A stretch of DNA of 64,000 bases from Micromonospora globbae (GTDB taxonomy: Bacteria > Actinomycetota > Actinomycetes > Mycobacteriales > Micromonosporaceae): NCBI RefSeq assembly GCF_003610785.1, contig NZ_RAQQ01000013.1, positions 62,001-126,000 on the forward strand, in the 5' to 3' direction. Below are positions 7,363 through 16,383 of this stretch, piece after piece. Positions within the stretch are counted from its first letter, which is position 1, and each line of letters opens with the position of its first letter. The notes under the pieces were generated by a model, which was not told the DNA's origin, did not search any database, and saw only the letters and a list, made by a program, of their open reading frames with translations. The position numbers and the translations under genes are program-made.

Positions 7363-8196
7363 ATGACCGGGCACGTGACGGCGCCGGCGGCGGCGCTCGC
7401 GGACCAGCTGCCGGGTTGGGTGACGCTGCTGCGTGCGCCCAACCCCGGGCCGATGACCCTCGACGGCACCAACACGTGGGTGCTGCGGGCGCCGGGCGCG
7501 CGGCAGGCCGTCGTGGTCGACCCCGGCCCGGCCGACGAGGCGCACCTCGCCGCGGTCACCGCGTACGGGCCGGTCGGGCTCGTGCTGATCACCCACGGGC
7601 ACCCGGACCACACCGAGGGCGCGCCACGCCTCGCCGACCTGCTCGGCGGGGTGCCGGTGCTCGCGGCCGACGCGGCGCACACGGCCGGCGGCCCGCCGCT
7701 GGCCGCCGGCGCGCTGCCCGCCGTCGCCGGGCTGGACGTACGGGTCGTCCCGACGCCCGGGCACACCGCCGACTCGGTCTGCCTCCTGGTGGAGCACGCG
7801 GGCGAGCGGGTGGTGCTGACCGGCGACACCATCCTCGGGCGGGGCACGACCGTGGTCGCCCACCCCGACGGGCACCTCGGGGACTACCTGGCCAGCCTGG
7901 AGCTGCTCTCGACGTACCGGGGCGTCCCGGCGCTGCCCGGCCACGGCCCGGCGCTGGCCGACTGCGGCGCGGCGGCCGACTTCTACCTGGCCCACCGGCG
8001 CGCCCGGCTCGACCAGGTCCGGGCGGCCGTGGCCGCCGGCGCCCGCACGCCGGCCGAGGTGGTGGCCGCCGTCTACGCCGACGTCGACCGGTCGCTCTGG
8101 TGGGCCGCCGAGTGGTCGGTCCGCGCCCAGCTGGAACACCTCGGGGTCGAGATCCGGGAATCCGGGCCCGGGGGTGCGGGGTTGGAGCAGCCGTGA
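7363..8196 (+). CDS. Metallo-beta-lactamase-fold hydrolase (Rv3677c-like)
   Basis: 277 residues. The metal-binding motif HGHPDH follows VGLVLITH, with further ligands expected in TPGHTADS and LTGDTILG and in LPGHGP near the end. This matches the LACTB2/glyoxalase II-like branch of the fold, which hydrolyses thioesters or nucleic acids; the substrate cannot be read from sequence. A C-terminal winged-helix-like segment (residues about 205-265) is typical of the LACTB2 branch. Start chosen at ATG 7363 because TACGAT lies 7 nt before it. The 3' end overlaps the next gene's GTG by GTGA, so the two are translationally coupled. Confidence 0.88.
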   Translation: MTGHVTAPAAALADQLPGWVTLLRAPNPGPMTLDGTNTWVLRAPGARQAVVVDPGPADEAHLAAVTAYGPVGLVLITHGHPDHTEGAPRLADLLGGVPVLAADAAHTAGGPPLAAGALPAVAGLDVRVVPTPGHTADSVCLLVEHAGERVVLTGDTILGRGTTVVAHPDGHLGDYLASLELLSTYRGVPALPGHGPALADCGAAADFYLAHRRARLDQVRAAVAAGARTPAEVVAAVYADVDRSLWWAAEWSVRAQLEHLGVEIRESGPGGAGLEQP

Positions 8197-11100
8197 CCTG
8201 CCCCGTGTGCGGAACCGTCGCCGTGCCCGGCGCGCGGTTCTGCCACAACTGCGGCGCCGCGCTGCCGGCCGCCGCGACGCTGCCCGCCGCCGAGCGCCGG
8301 GTGGTGACGGTGCTCTTCGGCGACCTCTCCGACTTCACCTCCTGGTCGGAGGACCTCGACCCGGAGCGGGTCGGTGCCGTCACCGACCGGGTGCTCGCGG
8401 CCCTCGCCGGCGCCGTGAAGACCTTCGGCGGGCACGTCGACAAGCTGACCGGCGACGGGATCATGGCGGTCTTCGGCGCGCCGGTCGCGCACGAGGACGA
8501 CGCCGAGCGCGCGGTGCGCGCCGCGTTGTCCATGCAGCGGGCGGTGCGCCGGGTGCTCGACGACGAGCGCGGCGGCGGCGCGCCGCTGGGCCTGCGCGTC
8601 GGGCTGAACACCGGCGACGTGATCGCCGGGATCCAGGCCTCGATCGAGTACACCGTCATCGGCGACACGGTGAACACCGCCGCCCGGCTGGCCGACGCGG
8701 CCGCCGTCGGCGCCGTCTACGCGGGCGCCCGTACCGCCGCGGCCACCCGGCACGTCGCGTCCTGGCGGGCGCTGCGACCGCTGCGCCTCAAGGGCAAGCG
8801 CGAGCCCGTGGAGGCGTACGAGCTGCTCGGCCTCCTGGACGCGCCCGGCACCCGCTCAGGCCTGGGCGACGAGGCACCGTTCGTGGGCCGGGAGACCGAG
8901 ATCGGGCGGGTCGCCGGCCGCCTCGCCGAGGTCGTCGACCGGGGCGAGCCGCGCGTGCTGCTGATGACTGCCGAGGCGGGCATCGGCAAGTCCCGGTTCG
9001 CCGCCGAGGTGGAACGCCTCGCCGCCGGGTACGACGTGGGCGCCGGACGGTTCGCCGCGCACACCGGCGCCCGGGTGCTCTCGGTGCGCTGCGCCGCGTT
9101 CGGTGAGCGCCGCCGGCTCGCGCCCCTGGCCGACCTGGTCCGGGCCGCGGTGGGCCTGCCCAACGACGCGTCGACGGCGCTCACCCGCCCGGCCGTCGAG
9201 GAGCGGTTGCGCCGGCTGGGTCAGCGACTGGCCCGCGGCGGTGCGGAACCCGCGCCGATCGCCACGGAGCAGATCCTCGCCCTGCTCGGCTACGCGGAGC
9301 TGCCCGCCGGCGGCGCCACCGACCAGGGCGAGTGGAGCGCCGCCCAGCCGGCCGCCGACGCCGAGGCGGTGCCGAACGCCGTGGCCGACCTGCTGAGCGC
9401 CCTGGCCGCCGAGGCCCCGCTCGTCATGATCGTGGACGACCTGCACGACGCCACCGCGGAGACCATCCAGGCGCTCGGGGTGACGCTGTCCCGGCTCACC
9501 GGCCCGGTGCTCGTGCTGTTGCTCGGCCGTCCGGAGCTGGTTCGTACGGCCGGCGCGCTGACCCGGGTCGCCGACGCGGAGGTGCACGCGCTGCCGCCGC
9601 TGCGCGGCGCCGACGCCGCCCGGTTGCTGACCAGCTATCTCGGCGGCGGGAAGCTGCCGCAGGCCGACACCGACCGGCTGCTGGCCACCGCCCAGGGCAA
9701 CCCGTTCTACCTGGCCGAACTGGTCACCCTGCTCATGGAGCGGGGCGCGCTCACCGCGGTCGGGGACCGCGGCTCGGGTGCGACGTGGCGGCTCGTGCCG
9801 GGCTCGCTGGGCAGCCGGCTGCTGTCCCGGGACCTCGCCGCCGTGCTGGCGGCCCGCATCGACGCGCTGCCGCCGGACGCCCGGTTGGTGCTGCGCGACG
9901 CCGCGGTGGTCGGCGACACGGTGCCGGCGGGCGCGCTGGAGGCGCTGCGCGAGGAGCACGCGGGCCGCGACGGGCGACCCGCCGCCGTGGTGGCGGTGGA
10001 GTTCGAGCGGGCCGTGGACGAGCTGCTGCAACGGCGCATGCTGCACCGGACCCGCACCGGGTTCGCGTTCGCCACCCCGCTCATGCGGGAGGCCGCGTAC
10101 GCCGGGGTGAGCAAGGCGGAGCTGGCCGAGCGGCACGCCGCGCTGGCCCGCTGGGCGGCGCCCGGGACACCGGGTGACGACCCCGTACCGACACCGGCCG
10201 GCGCGTTCACCGACGTCGACCGGGACGAGTTCGTGGCCACCCACGTCGAGCGGGCCGCGGCGCTCGCCGACGCGGTGAAGCTGCGCCCGGACGCGCCGGC
10301 CCGCGCGGTGGTCCCGCTGGGGGTCGCCGCGCTGGGCCGCGCCGCCCGCCGCGCGCTCTCCGCGGGCGAGCCGGCGCTGGCCGTCGAGTACGCCGAACGC
10401 GCCGCCGAGCTGGCCCGCGACGGCGTACCGGCCGCCGACCGGGTGGTGCACGCCCGGGCGCTGCTCCAGGTGGGCCGGGTGGCCGACGCGCTCGCCTCCG
10501 CCGAGAAGATCGCCGCCAACGCGGGCGAGGAGGGCATCCGGGCCAGCGCCCTGCTGCTGGCGGGGCAGGCTCACCAGACGCTCGGCGACCAGACCCGGGC
10601 GGTGGCCGCGTGGCAGGAGGCCCTCCAGGTGGCCACCGCCGGCGGCCTGCCGACGTTGCGGGCCTCGGCCATGCGGCGGCTCGGCATGGCCGACTTCGTG
10701 GCCGGGCGGCTGAGCCAGGCGAGCAGCCGGCTGGCCGCCTCCTACCAGGTGAGCCTCGCGGCCCGGGACCGGCGCGGCCAGGCCTGGTCGTTGCAGAACC
10801 TGGCCTGGGTGACGACCACGCGGGGCGACTTCGCCGGCACGGACGCGGTGCTGGGCCGGGCCGCCCGGTTGTTCGCCGAGCTGAAGGACCCGTACGGGCG
10901 GGCGTGGCTGCGCGGCACCACGGCGTTCGCGCGGCTGCTGGCCGGGCGGCTGGGCGAGGCGTGCCGGCTCGCGCGGGTCTTCCTGCCCTTCGGCGAACGG
11001 GTCGGTGAGGCGTGGGCGGTGGGCACGCTGCGGGCCGTCGAGGCGTACGCCACCGCCGAGCTGGGCGAGCTGGCCGAGGCGGACCGGGAGGCCCGGCGGG

Positions 11101-11798
11101 CGTACCGGGAGTTCGCCGCCGCCTCCGACGCGTGGGGCTGCGGCTTCGCGCTGGTCGTACGCGGTGTGGTGGCCCGTGGCCTCGGCGAGCCGGAACACGC
11201 CGCCGACCTGCTCACCGACGCGCTGTCGTACGCGGACAGCACCACCCACCCGCTGCTGACCGGGATGGCCGGCACGTTGCGCGGCTTCGTGGCGCTGGAG
11301 ATGGGCGACGTCGCCGCCGCCGAGCGGGACGCCCGGGAGGTGCTCACGAGGGTCGAGCCGCACAACCCGCAGGCGCCGGCGCAGGTGGCCCCCCGGGTGC
11401 TGCTGGCCACCGCCCGGCTCGCGGCCGGTGACTCGGCGACCGCCGTGGGGCTGCTCGCCCCGGTGGCGACCGCCGCGGGCACCACCCCGGCCCTGCTCTT
11501 CTCGCGCCGCCAGTCGATGGCCCGGTACGCCTCCGCCCTGCTCGCCCACGGGCAGCGGGAGCAGGCGCTGGACTGGGCGCGGCGGGCGGTGGCGGCGCCC
11601 GCGGAGGACGTCCGCAGCCAGGTGATCGGGGCGATGGTGCTGGCCGAGGCGCTGGAGGCCTGCGGTCGGGGAGCCGAGGCGCTGGCCAGCGCCGAGGAGG
11701 CGGTCCGCCTCGCGTACGCCACGGAGCAGCGCAGCGAACGCCGCGCCGCCGACGCCCTGCGCGCCCGCCTCGCGGGCGACCGGGACCGGGTCGGCTGA
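8193..11798 (+). CDS. Zinc-ribbon class III nucleotide cyclase fused to AAA-type ATPase and TPR domains
   Basis: 1201 residues. Domain order: zinc ribbon (C3, C6, C17, C20), class III cyclase catalytic domain (about 35-190), P-loop ATPase/STAND-like module with Walker A AEAGIGKS (about 262-269) and Walker B LVMIVDDLHD (about 408-417), then a long helical TPR-like region to the end. In the cyclase, both metal-binding Asp are present (FGDLSDFT and LTGDG), the purine-site Lys is present (DKLTGDG), and Asn/Arg for the transition state are in GDTVNTAARL. The second purine-specifying position is Thr (YTVIGD), as in many bacterial adenylate cyclases. GTG 8193 overlaps the upstream stop and has GGAG before it. 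The nearby crp gene makes cAMP the likely product; this is inference. No membrane segment. Confidence 0.9.
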   Translation: MTCPVCGTVAVPGARFCHNCGAALPAAATLPAAERRVVTVLFGDLSDFTSWSEDLDPERVGAVTDRVLAALAGAVKTFGGHVDKLTGDGIMAVFGAPVAHEDDAERAVRAALSMQRAVRRVLDDERGGGAPLGLRVGLNTGDVIAGIQASIEYTVIGDTVNTAARLADAAAVGAVYAGARTAAATRHVASWRALRPLRLKGKREPVEAYELLGLLDAPGTRSGLGDEAPFVGRETEIGRVAGRLAEVVDRGEPRVLLMTAEAGIGKSRFAAEVERLAAGYDVGAGRFAAHTGARVLSVRCAAFGERRRLAPLADLVRAAVGLPNDASTALTRPAVEERLRRLGQRLARGGAEPAPIATEQILALLGYAELPAGGATDQGEWSAAQPAADAEAVPNAVADLLSALAAEAPLVMIVDDLHDATAETIQALGVTLSRLTGPVLVLLLGRPELVRTAGALTRVADAEVHALPPLRGADAARLLTSYLGGGKLPQADTDRLLATAQGNPFYLAELVTLLMERGALTAVGDRGSGATWRLVPGSLGSRLLSRDLAAVLAARIDALPPDARLVLRDAAVVGDTVPAGALEALREEHAGRDGRPAAVVAVEFERAVDELLQRRMLHRTRTGFAFATPLMREAAYAGVSKAELAERHAALARWAAPGTPGDDPVPTPAGAFTDVDRDEFVATHVERAAALADAVKLRPDAPARAVVPLGVAALGRAARRALSAGEPALAVEYAERAAELARDGVPAADRVVHARALLQVGRVADALASAEKIAANAGEEGIRASALLLAGQAHQTLGDQTRAVAAWQEALQVATAGGLPTLRASAMRRLGMADFVAGRLSQASSRLAASYQVSLAARDRRGQAWSLQNLAWVTTTRGDFAGTDAVLGRAARLFAELKDPYGRAWLRGTTAFARLLAGRLGEACRLARVFLPFGERVGEAWAVGTLRAVEAYATAELGELAEADREARRAYREFAAASDAWGCGFALVVRGVVARGLGEPEHAADLLTDALSYADSTTHPLLTGMAGTLRGFVALEMGDVAAAERDAREVLTRVEPHNPQAPAQVAPRVLLATARLAAGDSATAVGLLAPVATAAGTTPALLFSRRQSMARYASALLAHGQREQALDWARRAVAAPAEDVRSQVIGAMVLAEALEACGRGAEALASAEEAVRLAYATEQRSERRAADALRARLAGDRDRVG

Positions 11799-11868
11799 GG
11801 CCGGGTTGCGAGCGGCCCGGCGCACGGTCTGCCGGTTTCGCCGATGGTGTCCCCGTCCGGCGGCGGGC

Positions 11869-11874
11869 TAGCGT
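11869..11874 (+). promoter_or_regulatory. Possible -10 box for the membrane protein gene at 11934
   Basis: TAGCGT about 60 nt upstream of the ATG. GGGGAGGG at 11921-11928 is the ribosome site. No clear -35. Confidence 0.35.
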
Positions 11875-11933
11875 GTCGGCGACGACGCGGCGGTCCACTG
11901 TGGCGGCCGTACCGGTACCTGGGGAGGGCCGTC

Positions 11934-12428
11934 ATGAAGCTGCCACGGAGCGTGGCCGGCTGGACGATCGCCGTGTTCGGCGTGCTGGCGCTGGTCATGG
12001 GCGCGGTCGGGCTGCTCTGGCCGGAGGCGATGCTGCGGTCGCTGGGCTTCGAGGTGCCGGACACGCGCGCCCCGGGCGACCACACCGGCACCTTCCTGAT
12101 GGCCTCCTCGATGGCGTCGTTCAACATGGGGGTCTACTACCTGCTCGCGACCGCCACCGAGTGGCGCGCCTTCTACCGCTTCACGGTGGTGTTCCGGCTG
12201 GTCACGTTCACGGTGTTCAGCATCGCGGTGCTGGCCGACATCGCGCCCGGGCGGTTCTTCGGAGTGGCCGCGTGGGAGGGCGTGGGCGCGCTGGCGACCG
12301 CCGTCGGGCTGTGGTGGGACGCCCGCCGGGCCGCCGCTCCGGTCGGGGGCGCCGCCGGGGGAAACCGGGGCGCCGGGGCCGGGTCGACGGCCGGCGGCGA
12401 GGCGGCCCCGGCCGACGCGGTGCACTGA
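11934..12428 (+). CDS. Four-helix integral membrane protein, unknown function
   Basis: 164 residues with four predicted membrane helices: WTIAVFGVLALVMGAVGLLW, FLMASSMASFNMGVYYLLAT, FTVVFRLVTFTVFSIAVLAD and FGVAAWEGVGALATAVGLWW. The C-terminal 40 residues are Gly/Ala-rich and disordered. The arrangement recalls small DUF4345-like membrane proteins, but I cannot name a family with confidence. ATG 11934 has a strong GGGGAGGG ribosome site; the longer open frame from 11844 is ignored. Sits alone between the cyclase fusion and the kinase. Confidence 0.75.
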   Translation: MKLPRSVAGWTIAVFGVLALVMGAVGLLWPEAMLRSLGFEVPDTRAPGDHTGTFLMASSMASFNMGVYYLLATATEWRAFYRFTVVFRLVTFTVFSIAVLADIAPGRFFGVAAWEGVGALATAVGLWWDARRAAAPVGGAAGGNRGAGAGSTAGGEAAPADAVH

Positions 12429-12446
12429 GTCGTCCGCCCCGTTGGG

Positions 12447-12452
12447 TATTTT
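12447..12452 (+). promoter_or_regulatory. Leaderless-type -10 box of Ser/Thr kinase
   Basis: TATTTT, 6 nt (CGAGCT), then GTG 12459. AT-rich for this genome and without a ribosome site. Confidence 0.55.
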
Positions 12453-12458
12453 CGAGCT

Positions 12459-14000
12459 GTGACCGACACCCAGTCCGGCAGCCTGCCGGTACCCATCGTG
12501 CCCGGTCTGACCGATTTGAAGGTCTTTGCCCGGGGCGGTTACGCCACCGTCTACCGGGCCACGCAGATCTCCGTGGGTCGCGAGGTCGCGGTGAAGGTGG
12601 AGAACCGCACGCTGGACAGCGAACGCGACCAGGCGCGGTTCCTGCGCGAGGCGCGTGCCGCCGGCCGCATGTCCTCGCACCCGCACGTCGTCGACCTGTT
12701 CGACGTCGGTGTCACCGTCGACCAGCACCCCTACCTGATCATGGAACTCTGCGACGGGTCGTACGCCGAGCGGATGCGCACGTCCCCGCTGGCCGCCGCC
12801 GAGGCCCGCGACCTGGGCATCCGGATCGCCGACGCGCTCGCCCACTCGCACGCGGCCGGGGTGCTCCACCGGGACGTGAAACCCGCCAACATCCTCTACT
12901 CGCACTTCAACCCGGCCGTGCTGGCCGACTTCGGGCTGGCCGTGCTCGCCGAGGTCCGCGACCCGACGGTCACCCTGGAGGTGCTGACCCCCGCGTACGC
13001 CCCGCCGGAGATGTTCAACCACAGCCCTCCGTCACCGGCCGTGGACGTGTACGCCCTCTGCGCGACCCTCTACGCGGTGATGCACGGCCGGCCGCCGCGC
13101 TGGCAGTCCGAGCGCAACCCGAGCCTCGTCACCGTGCTGGAGATGTTCAACCAGCCGATCCCCGGGCTGCCCGGCATCCCCGAGGAACTGATCGACGTGC
13201 TGCGCGCCGGGATGGCCAACGATCCCGGCGAGCGGCCCTCCGCCGCCGAACTGCTCGGCATGCTGGCCGCCCTGCCGATCGAACCCGCGCCGCCGCCGGC
13301 CGGTGGCGTCGGCGGGGCATCGACCGGCGGCGCGTCCGCCGCAGGGATCGCCACGTCCGGCGCGTACGCGCCCGGCCGCTCGACCCAGCCGCTGCCCCGT
13401 CCATCGGCGGAGGAGGCCCACCCCACCGTCACCGCCCCCTCGGCCTCGGCTGGCCGCCGCTGGCGCCGTCGCTGGTTCCTCGGGGGCGCCGCGGCGCTCG
13501 CCCTGGCCGGCTCGGCCCTCGCCGGTGCCTGGATGGCCGACGGCGGGGGGACACCCGACCCGTCCCCGTCGGTGAGCCGGGTCGCCGGGCCGGCCACCGG
13601 GAGGTTGCCGGGCTGCACCGACGCGGCCTCCGAGGCGGCACTGCCCGAGGGCGCCCGGTGCGCCTCCGAACTGGAGTGTTTCGGCCCGGTGCGGGTGCGC
13701 GGCGTCCGCGCCGAGGCGACACGGATCTCCTGCGACGGCCCGCACACCTGGGAGACGTACGCGGAGGGTCTGCTGCCGGTGGCGCTCGTCGGCGCCGGCT
13801 ACCCGACGGTGACCGCCGACCCGACCGTGCAGGCGGTGTGCAGCCCGACCACGTTCCGGGCGACCAGCCGCATCGAGTCCGCCGAGGGCTGGCACCTGGA
13901 GGTGCTGCCCCCGGTGGAGGGCAGCGTCGACCGGACGTTCCGCTGCCTGGCCGGGCGGGGCGTCGACGCGCTGGCCGGCCCGACGCTCACGGGTCACTGA
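12459..14000 (+). CDS. Membrane Ser/Thr protein kinase with Cys-rich extracytoplasmic domain
   Basis: 513 residues. An active Hanks-type kinase domain occupies about 15-275: glycine loop RGGYATVY, catalytic Lys K46, HRDVKPAN with D139, DFG at 157-159, and APPE. A linker rich in Ala/Pro/Ser leads to one membrane helix near residues 340-360. The outer domain (about 375-513) has six cysteines (GCTD, RCAS, ECFG, SCDG, VCSP, RCLA), enough for three disulfides. Its SCDGPHTWE motif resembles the septum-formation (Septum_form) fold found in actinobacterial envelope proteins. It probably senses an envelope signal and phosphorylates cytoplasmic targets. It starts at GTG 12459 behind a leaderless-type box and overlaps the convergent next gene by 14 bp. 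Confidence 0.9.
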   Translation: MTDTQSGSLPVPIVPGLTDLKVFARGGYATVYRATQISVGREVAVKVENRTLDSERDQARFLREARAAGRMSSHPHVVDLFDVGVTVDQHPYLIMELCDGSYAERMRTSPLAAAEARDLGIRIADALAHSHAAGVLHRDVKPANILYSHFNPAVLADFGLAVLAEVRDPTVTLEVLTPAYAPPEMFNHSPPSPAVDVYALCATLYAVMHGRPPRWQSERNPSLVTVLEMFNQPIPGLPGIPEELIDVLRAGMANDPGERPSAAELLGMLAALPIEPAPPPAGGVGGASTGGASAAGIATSGAYAPGRSTQPLPRPSAEEAHPTVTAPSASAGRRWRRRWFLGGAAALALAGSALAGAWMADGGGTPDPSPSVSRVAGPATGRLPGCTDAASEAALPEGARCASELECFGPVRVRGVRAEATRISCDGPHTWETYAEGLLPVALVGAGYPTVTADPTVQAVCSPTTFRATSRIESAEGWHLEVLPPVEGSVDRTFRCLAGRGVDALAGPTLTGH

Positions 14001-14307
14001 GCCGCTGACGCCGCTCGCGCACCGCGCGCAGCGCGTCCCGGCTGTCCAGCGCCTCCAGCGTGTCCGCATCCACGGACTGCGGTGGCGCGTCGACCGACTG
14101 CGCGTCGGCCGCGGGTGGCTCGTCGGCCTCGCGGGCCGCGGCCACCGAGACCCCGGCGACGACCGCGAGCAGGACGCACAGCAGGGCCAGCACCACGCCG
14201 ACGAGATCCTGCCGGCGCCAGACCACGAGAGTCACCAGCAGACCGAGCGCGGCGACCCCGGCGACGACCGCCACCGTACGCGCATCGGGCCTGGTCAACC
14301 GGTTCAC
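13987..14307 (-). CDS. Small two-helix membrane protein
   Basis: 106 residues: a short cytoplasmic start, two adjacent helices (VAVVAGVAALGLLVTLVVW and LVGVVLALLCVLLAVVAGVSVA), then a charged cytoplasmic tail of about 45 residues ending in RERRQRLSDP. Function unknown. Starts at GTG 14307, with CATGCT 6 nt upstream, a variant of the leaderless box used elsewhere here. Convergent with the kinase, overlapping its end by 14 bp. Confidence 0.75.
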   Translation of the reverse strand: MNRLTRPDARTVAVVAGVAALGLLVTLVVWRRQDLVGVVLALLCVLLAVVAGVSVAAAREADEPPAADAQSVDAPPQSVDADTLEALDSRDALRAVRERRQRLSDP

Positions 14308-14451
14308 CCGTCCAGCATGTCCGGGCCGGGGCGGCTGTCAACCGCCGACGCGTGTCGCGCGTAGCGCCGACGGGCGCGAAAATGTTACGTCGTCGCGCGG
14401 ATTGTCGGCTTCCCACGCGTTTTGCGGGCCACATTCATTGCCTGCGATCCC

Positions 14452-14457
14452 TAGAGT
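14452..14457 (+). promoter_or_regulatory. Possible -10 box of secreted peptidase gene
   Basis: TAGAGT, giving an inferred leader of about 49 nt with CGGAAGG before ATG 14513. No convincing -35. Confidence 0.4.
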
Positions 14458-14512
14458 GACGGGGGCCGAGCATCGTCTCGGCCGTCCCTGTCGTCCACCG
14501 GAAGGCGTCCAC

Positions 14513-16312
14513 ATGCTTCGACGAACCCGGTCCCTGGCCGCAGCAGGAGTCGTCGGCACCCTCCTCGCCGGATCGGCGGTAGCGCCCGCCGCCGCCGCGC
14601 CCACCCTCAGCGGGTGGGGACGGCCGGTCGTCACCGACCGGACGAGCCCGCAGGAGGCACGCCGCGTCGACCGCGTCCCCACACCCGACCTCGACTGGTA
14701 CGCCTGCTACGACTACGCCGAGTGCGCCACGGTCCGGCTCCCACTGGACTACGACCGGCCGCACGGCGCCACGACCGAGGTCGCCCTGCTCCGGGTCAAG
14801 GCCCGCGACCAGCAGCACCGGATCGGCAGCCTCTTCGTCAACCCCGGTGGCCCGGGCGGCTCCGGCACGAGCATGGCGCTCGCGGCGCCCTACTTCCTCG
14901 GTGACGAGCTGCTGGACCGGTTCGACATCGTCGGGGTCGATCCGCGCGGTGTCGCCAGCAGCGAGCAGGTGCGCTGCTTCGCCTCGGTGAAGGACCAGAC
15001 CCGGGCGTACGCCGGGCTGAACGTCGCCTTCCCCTGGACGAAGGCCGAGGAGAAGGCGTACGTGGCCTCGTCGAAGGCCGTCGGTCGGGGCTGCTCGACC
15101 ACCGGCCGCCCGCTCTCCGGCGCGATGTCGACCGCCGAGGTGGCCCGTGACATGGACGTGCTGCGCCGGGCGGTCGGTGACCGGAAGCTGACCTACCTGG
15201 GCTTCAGCTACGGCAGCATCCTCGGGCAGTACTACGCCAACATGTTCCCCGACCGGGTGCGCGCCCTCGTGATCGACGGGGTGCTCGACGCGACCACGTG
15301 GGTCGGCCGGGGCAAGGGCCGTAACCTGCTCCAGGAGGACCGGATGCGCAGCGCGCAGGGCGCGTACCGGGCCCTGTCGGAGATCCTGACCCGCTGCGAC
15401 GCGGCCGGCCCCGCCGCCTGCCCCGTCGCCGGTGACGCGGCCGGGACGTACGACCTGGTGGCGAAGCGGCTGCGCGCGAAGCCCGTCGTGATCGAGGACC
15501 CGGACCTGGGCGAGGTGACGATCCGCTACTCCGACTTCGTGGCCGCCACGCTCAACGCGCTCTACGACCCGTACGGCTACCAGCAGGTCGTCGCCATCAC
15601 GGCCGAGCTGCTGGTGCTCACCGACCCGGCGGCGGCCGCACCGGCCCGGGAACGGGCCCGCGCCGCGGTCACCCGCCTCGCCGCCGAGGCGCGCCAACAG
15701 GCCCGTCGCTACGACTTCCCGTACGACAACGGCCTGGAGACGTTCCTCGGGGTGGACTGCACCGACGCCAACCACCCGAGGGACGCCGCCTCGTGGCCGG
15801 CCCGCGCCGCCCGCGCCGACGCGCGGGACCCGTACTTCGGCCGGGCCTGGGCCTGGGCGACGTCGCCCTGCGCCCGTGACACGTGGACGGTCCGCGACGA
15901 GGACGCCTACACCGGTCCGTTCGACCGGCGCACCAGCGCTCCCGTACTGGTGGTGGGCAACTACTGGGATCCGGCGACCAACTACCGGGGTGCGGTGAGC
16001 ACCGCCGCGCTGCTGCCCAACAGCCGGCTGCTGAGCAGCGACAGCTGGGGGCACACCGCGTACGGCACGTCGGCCTGCGCGACCGGCGCGGTCGACGCCT
16101 ACCTGCTCCGCGGCACGCTGCCGGCGAAGGGCACCGTCTGCACCGGCGACGCCCAGCCGTTCGCCGAGCCGACGGACGCGCCGGCGGTCGACCGGGCGGA
16201 GGCGGCCAAGCGGACCCTCGCCGAGCAGGGCGCTCCGCGCCGGGGCGAGCCCAAGCGGCTCCCGCCGGTCGTGGCGCCGCTGCCGGCCGTCGGCACGCTG
16301 ACCGTCCGGTGA
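14513..16312 (+). CDS. Secreted alpha/beta-hydrolase, tripeptidyl aminopeptidase type
   Basis: 599 residues. A Sec-type signal peptide (RRTRSLAAAGVVGTLLAGSAVAPAAAA) is followed by the hydrolase fold. VNPGGPGGSG supplies the oxyanion hole and GFSYGS carries the nucleophile S232. The acid Asp is in NYWDPATNY and the His in SWGHTAYG, the order expected of S33 prolyl/tripeptidyl aminopeptidases with a TAP-like C-terminal region. Close relatives are the exported SlpD/SlpE-type proteases of Streptomyces, which trim peptides outside the cell. The frame extends upstream to 14060, but ATG 14513 has the signal peptide and CGGAAGG site. A strong hairpin follows the stop. Confidence 0.92.
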   Translation: MLRRTRSLAAAGVVGTLLAGSAVAPAAAAPTLSGWGRPVVTDRTSPQEARRVDRVPTPDLDWYACYDYAECATVRLPLDYDRPHGATTEVALLRVKARDQQHRIGSLFVNPGGPGGSGTSMALAAPYFLGDELLDRFDIVGVDPRGVASSEQVRCFASVKDQTRAYAGLNVAFPWTKAEEKAYVASSKAVGRGCSTTGRPLSGAMSTAEVARDMDVLRRAVGDRKLTYLGFSYGSILGQYYANMFPDRVRALVIDGVLDATTWVGRGKGRNLLQEDRMRSAQGAYRALSEILTRCDAAGPAACPVAGDAAGTYDLVAKRLRAKPVVIEDPDLGEVTIRYSDFVAATLNALYDPYGYQQVVAITAELLVLTDPAAAAPARERARAAVTRLAAEARQQARRYDFPYDNGLETFLGVDCTDANHPRDAASWPARAARADARDPYFGRAWAWATSPCARDTWTVRDEDAYTGPFDRRTSAPVLVVGNYWDPATNYRGAVSTAALLPNSRLLSSDSWGHTAYGTSACATGAVDAYLLRGTLPAKGTVCTGDAQPFAEPTDAPAVDRAEAAKRTLAEQGAPRRGEPKRLPPVVAPLPAVGTLTVR

Positions 16313-16317
16313 GGACC

Positions 16318-16357
16318 CCGGGGTACGGCGGGCGATCGGGCGCCTGCCGTACCCCGG
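16318..16357. terminator. Bidirectional hairpin between convergent genes
   Basis: Perfect 12-bp inverted repeat: CCGGGGTACGGC at 16318-16329 and GCCGTACCCCGG at 16346-16357, 16-nt loop. It sits exactly between the stop codons of the plus-strand peptidase and the minus-strand acyl-CoA dehydrogenase. No U-tract, as usual in this GC range. Confidence 0.75.
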
Positions 16358-16383
16358 CCCGGCGGCCGGACATCGGCCGGTCG

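Noticed and set aside
7335..8192. N-terminal extension of the cyclase fusion by 286 codons
   Set aside because: It overlaps the whole hydrolase gene in another frame. The zinc ribbon begins right at GTG 8193, which has GGAG upstream and a GTGA overlap.
8856..11825. 989-codon open frame antisense to the cyclase fusion
   Set aside because: Composition is Gly/Arg/His-rich with no domain; the sense strand carries coherent motifs from end to end.
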